Part shown: in pieces, positions 29,941-38,924 of the stretch
How the letters are laid out: each line of letters starts with the position of its first letter
Position numbering within the stretch: position 1 is the stretch's first letter
Origin: Chondrus crispus
Taxonomy: Eukaryota > Rhodophyta > Florideophyceae > Gigartinales > Gigartinaceae
Assembly: GCF_000350225.1 (NCBI RefSeq)
Contig: NW_005179128.1
Span: forward strand, 62,001-126,000
Length of the DNA: 64,000 bases
Direction: 5' to 3'
The notes under the pieces: model-generated
Databases searched by the model: none
What the model saw: only the letters and a program-made list of their open reading frames with translations
What the model was told of the DNA's origin: nothing
Position numbers and translations under genes: made by a program

Positions 29941-31191
29941 TATTGAAAATGTGCGACCACATGCTGTTATCTGGAAAGTGCAAAATCGAGCGACACGTGT
30001 ACTTGACTCGACGGTCCGGACCCTCACCCCATATCACCACATGACACGTGTAAAGTCTCAGATTTTGGGGTTCTGGGGACGAAAGTGGACTTTTGGAGGG
30101 TCATGCAAATTTGCATAAATGCCGAAAATTTGCATTTGGCCCGAACCGTTATAGGGCTACAGAGGCAATACTGCAAATCTATTGGGTGTCGGTTCGAATG
30201 CTGCAATTCTATTGGTCTGTTATTGTCCACTTATATGCACTCATGCTGGTGATATATCTTGAATGATCGGTATATGTATTAATTACATCATTTCGGGGGT
30301 TTCAAGTTGTTCACCATGGTTGTAATGGGTAATTACGTGTGGCCTTGGCGCTGGACACTTGTGTGCGGTGTACACATGTACACATCGCCAGGTTGCTGCG
30401 TGTACGTACACTTGTACACGTCGCCTACATACGGTCCGGCGCGTGCCCGAGCACCGTACATGTGAATTAAAAGTACAACAAGTATTTCTCGCAAGAGACA
30501 TGTACTTACGTGAGTATTCAGTGTATGCGTCACGCTGTATGCGACCCTTGCATCAGCATGCGCCGTTGTACTACAGTCTCGTCAGCATGCGACGTTGTAC
30601 TGTGCTCTCGTTATGGTGCGCCGTTGGATGCAAGTTGATGACAGTACTGGTGTGATTCACATCGGATATCACGTGAGATGTGTAGAAAGTCTGGATGCAC
30701 ATTGTTGCTATCCGTGATAGTTGTCTGGCAGTGTGTACCGAAATTAGTAAGGTACGAAACAAGGGCATGTATGGGGACTGAGATATGACAGGACTTTGCG
30801 TTGTTGGAAATAGAGAGATGCCAAGTTGTTCATTGCGAAAGAATATATTCTGTCATGTCTGGATGCAGATTAGTAAGGTGTGAAACGATTGCATGCGTAG
30901 GGCCATGGTTTACAGTCACTGGAAATGTGTAGAAACTGTTGTGCACTGATAGTCAATAGTCAATTCGTAAGGTGGAAATAGAACAGTGTGGACGGGCCAG
31001 AAGAGGACCGCGCTTGGTCGCGCATATGGTGAGTACGGTTTACCAGGTGCCAAAGTAATGGGATAGTGTAACACTCAAAGTGTATAAGTATAGCCGAAAG
31101 ACGGCTCCAAGTAAACCTCGGCACCAACTCCTTCACTCACACACATCAACCTGCCCTCCTTCTTTCCCTTGCCCCTCCGAACCTACCATTA
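29941..31191 (+). repeat. Copia A 3' LTR (1251 bp), also the left LTR of B1
   Basis: Same start TATTGAAAATG and end CTACCATTA as the 5' LTR, with the ATGCAAATTTGCAT palindrome (30103-30116) and TATA-like GTATAAGTATA (31082-31092). It differs from the 5' LTR by about 20 changes in the first ~175 bases. It is followed not by a primer site but directly by a truncated copia B leader. Confidence 0.85.
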
Positions 31192-31201
31192 TAAACACTG
31201 A

Positions 31202-31514
31202 ACCTCTCACTATACGTGTATAAGGTCGCGTACCTTGATTAAGTTCGCACGGAAGAGGGTGACCCTAGGCGTGATTGTGAACAAATCACACGAGTACGAC
31301 GAAGGCAGTTTCATTCTTGTGTTGTGGGAAACCTCATTGGGGTAGTACCGTATCAAGTTTGGACAAGCCGATTTCGGTTGCAGGGACCGTTCGCGGTAGT
31401 GACCAAAAGTCCTGGTTCGTCTACAGGCAAAGTGTTGTGCTTACTCGTGGCACGTTTGATTTAGTTCACAGTCGAAAGACCCGCACTGGCCGACATACAG
31501 GGGTAGCGCCCTAA
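31202..31514 (+). pseudogene. Decayed leader ORF of copia B
   Basis: Between LTR and gag-pol, a 48-codon stretch (31202-31345; VIVNKSHEYDEGSFILVLWE) is followed in an overlapping frame by a second stretch (ending RHTGVAP at 31514). Copia C has the same two stretches (57825-57688 and 57710-57513) with different small indels. An ancestral ORF of about 110 codons, unrelated to the copia A zinc-finger gene, seems to have decayed. No family recognised. No ATG is seen in the second stretch. Confidence 0.4.
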
Positions 31515-31600
31515 GGCATTTTTAAGAAGAATACGCTTGTTCCACTCCGCCGGGAACAAGCACCAAGAACGTTTCCGAGTAATCGCTACAAACTTCCTAT

Positions 31601-31655
31601 ACGGGTGGGCTTGCCATTGTGTTGACTATCGGTTAACGGCTTGGGATCCCGGAAC
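31601..31655 (+). promoter_or_regulatory. Conserved copia leader element (B1 copy)
   Basis: Matches the copia A element at all but two or three positions, 41 nt before the gag-pol ATG. B2 has the same sequence around 37450-37504. Confidence 0.6.
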
Positions 31656-31696
31656 AGAAGACCTTGTATACTCGAAGGGTACATCCATTCGGCGAA

Positions 31697-34600
31697 ATGG
31701 ATGACCAAAGCTCTGGATCGGTCAAAATCGAAAAGCTGACCGCATCTAACTTTTACATCTGGAAGCAGAAAATCCAGCTACTGCTTGCTCTCCGAGATGT
31801 CGATCAATACGTTTTTGATGATATCCCGGAGAATGCGACGTCAGATGACCGGAGAAAATGGATCCGTGGTGACGCAAAAGCAAAGGCAGTCATCGGACTC
31901 ACGCTTTCTGATGACTACTTGCAACATGTGCGAGGGTGTAGCAGTGCGAAAGAGACATGGGAAGCAATTCTGAATGTGTTTGAGCGTCATACTTTGCTCA
32001 ACAAACTTGCCGCCCGTCGCGACTTTTACACTGTATCCATGCTCCCATCCGAGAAAGTGCTCGTGTTCATCAATCGTGTGAAGCAACTTGCTGCCAGATT
32101 GCAGTCAATGAGTGTTGAGATTGACGATAAAGAAATTGCAATGGCTGTGTTGAATGGCTTGCCTCCACGATTCGATAACTTGATTGTTGCTCTTGACGCA
32201 CTTGGCAATGAAGATAAAGTGTTTGGACTCGAGTTTGTGAAGAGTCGTCTGCTGCAAGAAGAGCAACGAGAAAGCATGAAGACCGCTTCTGCTTCATCAC
32301 CACATGCACCTGCACTTGTCAATCGTATGCCTTTTCGACGCGATATGAAATGTACGAATTGCAATAGACATGGGCATACTGCAGCGCGTTGCTGGGGCAA
32401 GGACGTGAATGGGCGCCGACCTGCACCGCCAGATGGGTTTCGGTCACGCAACACTGGCTTAAAGCCAAGTGCATTCGTTTCTCGAGATGAAAATTCTACT
32501 GCTGCCTTTGCGGAGAGTGACTTTACTTGCTTGCTTTCGACTTCCACTCCAGAAAAGAGGGCTGCAAACGCAAGGTCATGGCTTGTCGATTCCGGTTGCA
32601 GCGCTCACATTACGTTTGATCGCTCTTTGTTCGTTACGTATGAACAGATGCAATCTGGATCAGTCGAGATGGGCACGAAGGCTAGAGCTAATGTCGCTGG
32701 TCGCGTCGAGGTAGAATTCATGTTGAACGTCAACGGTAGTCCCCATCCTTGTAAATTGTCAAACGTTTTGCATGTCCCTGATTTCGGATATTCGCTACTG
32801 TCTGTTAGCCAAATGGTTTCGAAGGGTTTGCAAGTGTCATTTGAAAATGAGAAATGCCGCGTTACTGCAGGACCAATTGTAGTTGCTACAGCGAGTCAAG
32901 TTGGGGATTTGTACATACTTGACGTCATGAATGAAACCTTTTCTGCTCACGTAGTTACCCTGCAGACGCTACATGAACGCATGGCCCATGTTAATGTACA
33001 AGGAATCGCATCAATGATTCACAATAATGTGGTAAGTGGCATCAACGTTCGTCAAAGCGATGTCATCAGTGCAATGAATCCGAAGTCTGACAACCACTCT
33101 CCCATTTGTCCTGCGTGTGTGTTTGGCAAAGCAACGCGATCAGTAATCCCAAAACAGCGATCATGGTCTCGAGCACAGAACTGTCTTGACTTGGTACATT
33201 CTGACGTTTGCGGTCCGCTCGAAGTACAGTCAGTTGGTGGCTCGAGATACTTCATTACATTTGTAGATGATCACTCGAAATGGGTAGTTGTGTACACGAT
33301 GCGAAATAAATCTGAGGCGTTTGCAAAATACAAGTTGTATGAAAAGTTGGCTCAAACCCACACTGGTCGCAAAGTAAAGGTGCTTCGCACTGATCGAGGG
33401 GGAGAGTACTTGTCGACGGAATTCAAGTCGCATTTAGATTTAAACGGTACGCAGCACCAACTCACAACGGCGTACACCCCTGAACAAAACGGTGTTGCTG
33501 AACGTTTAAATCGAACTTTGATTGATCTTGTCCGCTCAATGCTTTCTCATAAACAGGTCAGTAAGCGATTCTGGGCCGAGGCTCTTGCCACTTCGGTATA
33601 TGTACGTAATCGAGTTACTTCACGCGCTTTGCCCGTTAATACAACTCCGCACCACATCTGGATGAATTCTACTCCAAATGTTGGCCATTTGCGAGTATTT
33701 GGGTCAAAGTGTTGGTATACATTACCAAAATTAGAGCTCCGTAAGCTGGACTTGCGAGCGCGTAAAGCGATGTTTCTTGGGTACTCGCAATGCAGTAAGG
33801 CATACAAACTTTGGGACGGAGAGTTGAATAAAATTGTTGTGTCACGGGATGTCAAGTTTGATGAATCGACATGTGGTATGCATGACATTCCTGCACACGA
33901 AGGTGATTCAATCAACTCTGATGTTGACGTTGTACTGCTCGATGGCGACAATGAGAATACAGCTGATACCCCAAATACGGATGAGGTCGGTTCTGAAGAG
34001 GATGAAGTTTCGGAGGAGGTTCTTGAAGAGGATGGTGCTCATTCTGTAAGTGAGAATGATGAAGATGAAGATGAAGATGATGTACCAACTGCCGTCGAAA
34101 GTCCGAATGTCACTCCTTCAACTCCGACTCCAGCTGTGCGAAGATCGTCTCGAGTCAGTAGACCTCCCGGATCATGGTGGAGGAGCAACTTTGCAGCTGC
34201 TCTTCTTTCACATGCGCATGTCGCTATTGAAGGTCCCAAGACTTTCAACCAGGCAACCAACGGTCCTAGAGCTGCATTTTGGCAGACCGGCATTGACAAA
34301 GAACTTGCCTCGCAGACTAAGAATCGGACTTGGAAACTTGTTCCTCGATCTGAGGCGTCAAACATCTTGACATCTAGATGGGTTTTCAATGTCAAGCAAC
34401 TGCCTGATGCAAATGGCAATATAGTTGAAAGTGCAAAAGCCAGACTTGTTGCTCGTGGATTCCAGCAAGTGCAAGGTCTTGACTATACTGAGACATATGC
34501 CCCTGTCATAAAGTTTACCACTATTCGTCTACTTCTTGCCTTAGTTGCTCATTACGACCTCGAACTTCATCAGATGGATGTCGTGACGGCGTTTTTGAAC

Positions 34601-35808
34601 GGCGACTTGGATGAAGACATCTACATGGAGCAACCCGAAGGGTGCATTGACAAAAGCAAAAGTGACCACGTGTGTAAACTTTTGAAAGCACTTTACGGTC
34701 TTAAACAAGCACATCGTCAATGGCATGCCAAAGTGGATGATTTCTTAATTGGTGAATTGGGATTCAAGACTTCGCGTAGTGATCCTTGTCTCTACATTAA
34801 ACGCATCGGTAACACTATCATGCTGATTGCACTTTATGTCGGTGACTTGTTACTCGCCGGTAGTGATATCGATGCCATCATATCGATGCCATCAAATGGA
34901 TGAAGGGGGAGCTTAATAAACGGTTTGAGATGAAAGACCTTGGTGAAGCAAAAGTCTGAAGGGATCGGACCGCCAAGACTTTGAGTCTCACTCAAACTAT
35001 GTATGCATCAAAAGTGCTTGAGCGTTTTCGAATGTTAACGTGTAACCCCTCTCTGACTCCAATGGAACAAGGTCACACAACCACGATTTCAACCGAAAAC
35101 GACTCCGAAACAAATGTACCGTATCGTGAGGCAGTGGGATCCCTGATGTACTTGATGGTTGGCACTCGTCCAGACTTGGCATATGCGATTGGAAAGCTTT
35201 CTCAACATTCTGCCAACCCATGTGAGTCACACTGGGCAGGTGTGAAACGGGTAATGCGATACGTGCAAGGGACTCGAAACTTAGGAATCGTGTTTGACAA
35301 TAAATCTAAATCGCCGGAGTTGTTCGGCTTCAGTGATGCTGACTGGGCCGGTTGTTCAGACTCTCGCAAATCGACCAGCGGATATGTTTTCAAGTTCTGC
35401 GGTGGAGCGATCAGTTGGAGTTCCCGGAAACAGACTGTGGTTGCAACTTCGACGTGTGAAGCTGAGTACATTGCACTATGTGAAGCGTGTAAGGAGGGGA
35501 CTTGGTTGCGTCAAGTGGTTGCTGATGTTCTTGGACTTGATTCTGATCCCACGATTGTGATGGGGTGTGACAATGCAGGGACTATTTCGTATGCACAGAA
35601 TGAATCGGTCAACCGTCGTAACAAACATGTTGATGTGAAATACCACTATGTACGAGATGCAATTAAGAGAAACGTCATTTCTTTGTCACATTGCCCAACC
35701 ACTTCCATGCCTGCAGATATGCTGACGAAAGCACTTGGGCGAGTTCTGTTCCAGAAGTTTGTAGAACTTCTAGGGCTTGCAGTAGCCACTTCTGGTAAAA
35801 GCATGTGA
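31697..35808 (+). pseudogene. Copia B1 gag-pol, inactivated
   Basis: The start is the ATG of MDDQSSGS. CCHC knuckle (CTNCNRHGHTAARC), protease DSG (WLVDSGCSAH), integrase HHCC and D-D-E, reverse transcriptase and RNase H are all recognisable. Three lesions sit together near the RT active site. YVDD has become YVGD (about 34840). A 14-bp tandem duplication (34867-34880 and 34881-34894) shifts the frame and ends the first ORF at 34903. An 18-nt deletion relative to B2 creates TGA near 34957. RNase H is open again from 34981 to the stop at 35808. Cannot encode a working RT. Confidence 0.9.
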
Positions 35809-35810
35809 TC

Positions 35811-35819
35811 GAGGGGGAG
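35811..35819 (+). other. Polypurine tract of copia B1
   Basis: GAGGGGGAG immediately before the LTR start TGTTGTAATT; the same tract occurs at 61376-61384 in B2. Confidence 0.85.
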
Positions 35820-36809
35820 TGTTGTAATTCTACGACCACATGCTGATATGCATGACAAACGACGACAGGTATGTTGTAATTCTACGACCACATGCTGATA
35901 TGCATGACACACGACGACAGGTATGACACGTGTAAATCGAAAACACTCTGCGTGACGAGGTGAGCAAGTTTCATTTTCAACGTGTACACGTGTGATTTCT
36001 GTACACGGTTGCACTCTACAGTACTTCAGGAGCAAGTTTGGTTTTCAACCTGTACACGTGTGAAATATGTACACGGTTGCGGTGTACAGTACAATCTGAG
36101 CATGTTTCATTTTCTCCGCCCGACACGTGTATGACCTGGACACATGTCCTCATTACACTGTCAGACGCGTACAGTACGCCTGCAGTCTTACAGACAAAGT
36201 GTGGAACCTTGGTGGCGGGTGCCTGGCACGTGCCAAAGGTTTACAGCGTCCATGGAGTGCAGCACGGGTACAGCAGGACACAAAGATACCGTTGCGCGAG
36301 TTTTCAATTCGTAAGGCAAAATGTGCACTGTTGTAATTGACAGTGGGCAGGACCTCACGAGAGATTCAGATTCATAAGGCAACGTGTGCGCTGTAAACAG
36401 TCCTTGCAGGATTGATTTGAATTCGTAAGGCAACGTGTGAGCTGTAAACGTGCCTTACGAATTTGTGCCACGCTGGATTTGGAATAGTAAGGGAATTTGT
36501 GCTTTGCTGTGCTTTGTTGTACTGCCTTACTAATTTCTCCGTCATGACAGTGCTAATTCGTAAGGCGGTTTTCTGTTCTGTTTGTTGGGCCATCGCCAGT
36601 TTGGCTGAGTAGCAAGACGGGCACATGTGTTAGAGCCAATACATTTGTAGTATGTGTGTCGTGGTGTTTGGTAGTAGAGTTCTAGAAGATTGCAGAAGTG
36701 TATAAGTAGTCCCAGAAGTTGGCGACTCAAAGTAAATCGGTACCCAATCCTTCAACTTCACCTCATCAACCGTCCTTCGAATCCCCTTCGCCCCGCTGAC
36801 CTACCATTA
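35820..36809 (+). repeat. Copia B LTR shared by B1 and B2 (990 bp)
   Basis: TGTTGTAATT...CTACCATTA. Its first 52 bp are tandemly duplicated (35820-35871 and 35872-35923), also in the B2 3' LTR. ACACGTGT sites are frequent, and TATAAGTAG (36701) serves as a TATA-like box about 110 bp before the end. Only a handful of differences separate it from the LTR at 61385-62375. No primer site follows it. Confidence 0.85.
36307..36565 (+). promoter_or_regulatory. Array of ATTCGTAAGGC motifs in the copia B LTR
   Basis: Seven exact or near copies of ATTCGTAAGGC within 260 bp upstream of the TATA-like box: forward at 36307, 36370, 36421, 36483 (variant) and 36555, reverse at 36452 and 36524. Related ATTAGTAAGG sites occur at the same relative place in copia A. 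Probably host-factor sites, by inference. Confidence 0.55.
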
Positions 36810-37545
36810 CCGATACCCTCGCTCTTGGTGAAAGGCTTGTGCCATTGGAAATCTGACTTGAGCGAGGGTCCGACCAAGAATCGTCGAGAGACGAAACACT
36901 GATCCTCGGGGAGGATCACAGTGTACTGGTCTAGTCGATCCGCACTCTGCCTTCGGGAGGTGCGTCGGCGGTGTGGGTAACGCTCTCGGTATTAGCCCTA
37001 TAGATACGACTTCGGTCCCCTGGGTGAAGAGAATACGTGCCAAACACTGAACCTCTCACTATACGTGTATAAGGTCGCGTACCTTGATTAAGTTCGCACG
37101 GAAGAGGGTGACCCTAGGCGTGATTGTGAACAAATCACACGAGTACGACGAAGGCAGTTTCATTCTTGTGTTGTGGGAAACCTCATTGGGGTAGTACCGT
37201 ATCAAGTTTGGACAAGCCGATTTCGGTTGCAGGGACCGTTCGCGGTAGTGACCAAAAGTCCTGGTTCGTCTACAGGCAAAGTGTTGTGCTTACTCGTGGC
37301 ACGTTTGATTTAGTTCACAGTCGAAAGACCCGCACTGGCCGACATACAGGGGTAGCGCCCTAAGGCATTTTTAAGAAGAATACGCTTGTTCCACTCCGCC
37401 GGGAACAAGCACCAAGAACGTTTCCGAGTAATCGCTACAAACTTCCTATACGGGTGGGCTTGCCATTGTGTTGACTATCGGTTAACGGCTTGGGATCCCG
37501 GAACAGAAGACCTTGTATACTCGAAGGGTACATCCATTCGGCGAA
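36810..37545 (+). other. Copia B2 leader
   Basis: Homologous to the 3' part of the copia C leader, followed by the same decayed ORF as in B1 (around 37050-37363) and the conserved leader element (around 37450-37504). No intact gene. Confidence 0.65.
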
Positions 37546-38178
37546 ATGGATGACCAAAGCTCTGGATCGGTCAAAATCGAAAAGCTGACCGCATCTAACT
37601 TTTACATCTGGAAGCAGAAAATCCAGCTACTGCTTGCTCTCCGAGATGTCGATCAATACGTTTTTGATGATATCCCGGAGAATGCGACGTCAGATGACCG
37701 GAGAAAATGGATCCGTGGTGACGCAAAAGCAAAGGCAGTCATCGGACTCACGCTTTCTGATGACTACTTGCAACATGTGCGAGGGTGTAGCAGTGCGAAA
37801 GAGACATGGGAAGCAATTCTGAATGTGTTTGAGCGTCATACTTTGCTCAACAAACTTGCCGCCCGTCGCGACTTTTACACTGTATCCATGCTCCCATCCG
37901 AGAAAGTGCTCGTGTTCATCAATCGTGTGAAGCAACTTGCTGCCAGATTGCAGTCAATGAGTGTTGAGATTGACGATAAAGAAATTGCAATGGCTGTGTT
38001 GAATGGCTTGCCTCCACGATTCGATAACTTGATTGTTGCTCTTGACGCACTTGGCAATGAAGATAAAGTGTTTGGACTCGAGTTTGTGAAGAGTCGTCTG
38101 CTGCAAGAAGAGCAACGAGAAAGCATGAAGACCGCTTCTGCTTCATCACCACATGCACCTGCACTTGTCAATCGTATG
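37546..38178 (+). pseudogene. Copia B2 gag-pol, part 1 (gag)
   Basis: Begins at the ATG of MDDQSSGS and encodes 211 codons of gag, the same as B1 as far as I can see. It ends at the gypsy-2 insertion after CGTATG, immediately before the CCHC region. Continues at 51166. Confidence 0.9.
38174..38178. repeat. Target site duplication of gypsy-2, left copy
   Basis: GTATG, repeated at 51164-51168 directly after the 3' LTR. The uninterrupted B1 target has one copy (around 32324-32328). Confidence 0.95.
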
Positions 38179-38844
38179 TGTAGTATAACCCCCCCTGGGG
38201 CTTTATTTTAGATTAGATCAACTCAGAATCGGATCGGTTACTGTAGGGCTCGATGCTCTACAGTACCACCACGTGTACCCCCAAGTACAGGGGGGCACGT
38301 GTACACGTGTACGCGCGGAACGAAGAGCGCGCACACACGTGTACTGTCAGCCCCGATGGCTGACAGTATTACAGTGTCGACCGACCGCTACAGTACGTCG
38401 CTACAGTACATCGGTACTGTACTATTATGATAGGTTATTATGTACATTAAATATGGAGCGGACCGGCGGCGGTGGAGGAGGACAAGCAGGGACTTGTCAC
38501 CCACCGACCGTCAAGGTCCGACTTCCCGCTTATTCTAAGGTAGCGCTCGCTAGCTACCTTAGAGCGGCACCGAGCGCGGGTTGAGGACGCGCGCGGTACG
38601 CCCACGAGCCGGCTCCGCCTCCGCCCGTCGGTACTGGAACGTCACCCAGTACCGCGCCGGGGCGTCGAGGCGTCGAACCGCTCGCGCGTACCGGCGTCCT
38701 CCCCGTTCCCGCTCTACCACGCTACCCGGGCCCGCTGCCCGGTGCCGTTAGCTGGTGTCCCGCTTCACCCCCGTCTTCCCGTTCGGACGGGGTCTACGTC
38801 GAGCTGTGCATACACCCCTCTCCGGTGGGGGTGTTTATGCTACA
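38179..38844 (+). repeat. Gypsy-2 5' LTR (666 bp)
   Basis: TGTAGTATAA...ATGCTACA. Contains hairpins with arms 38342-38352/38358-38368 (TACTGTCAGCC) and 38535-38544/38553-38562 (CTAAGGTAGC), CACGTG-rich blocks, and a TATA-like ATTAAAT at 38446-38452. An open frame of 103 codons inside the LTR is not considered a gene. Confidence 0.95.
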
Positions 38845-38845
38845 G

Positions 38846-38860
38846 TGGTCTCCCGACCTA
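38846..38860 (+). other. Gypsy-2 primer binding site
   Basis: TGGTCTCCCGACCTA begins one base after the LTR; TGG pairs with the CCA end of a tRNA. I could not assign the tRNA with confidence. The 5' leader to gag is only 80 nt. Confidence 0.65.
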
Positions 38861-38924
38861 GAAGACCCTGGAGTCCGATCTCCGAGAAGACTTCCGCTTC
38901 CCTCCGCGAACCGATCGCGTCGAG

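Larger units (their letters stand above)
23326..31191 (+). mobile_element. Copia A: Ty1/copia element with leader gene
   Basis: In order: 5' LTR, half-tRNA primer site, pyrimidine-rich leader, two-exon zinc-finger gene, conserved leader element, single gag-pol ORF, polypurine tract, 3' LTR. It begins inside gypsy-1 gag (…GATAG at 23320-23324, then G). The right end abuts a truncated copia B1 leader, so no target duplication can be matched (ATAGG on the left is not found on the right). The two LTRs are noticeably different from each other, although gag-pol is intact. Confidence 0.9.
31192..36809 (+). mobile_element. Copia B1: 5'-truncated, decayed
   Basis: It consists of part of a leader (no primer site), a broken gag-pol and a B-type 3' LTR. 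The leader and the first part of gag are nearly identical to those of B2 (37047-38178). B1 and B2 share the LTR at 35820-36809, which ends B1 and begins B2. The left boundary is the exact end of a copia A-type LTR. Confidence 0.8.

Noticed and set aside
23326..31191. Copia A as inserted into the copia B1 leader with a target duplication
   Set aside because: The bases flanking the two ends (ATAGG on the left, TAAAC on the right) do not match, and the left flank is gypsy-1 rather than B leader.
31317..31514. 65-codon ORF as a free-standing gene (also 37166-37363 and 57513-57710)
   Set aside because: It starts at TTG, not ATG, and is better explained as the second half of a decayed leader ORF.
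38273..38584. 103-codon ORF inside the gypsy LTR, repeated at 50592-50903
   Set aside because: Identical because the LTRs are identical; it overlaps hairpins and the TATA-like box, and the older copies do not keep the frame.
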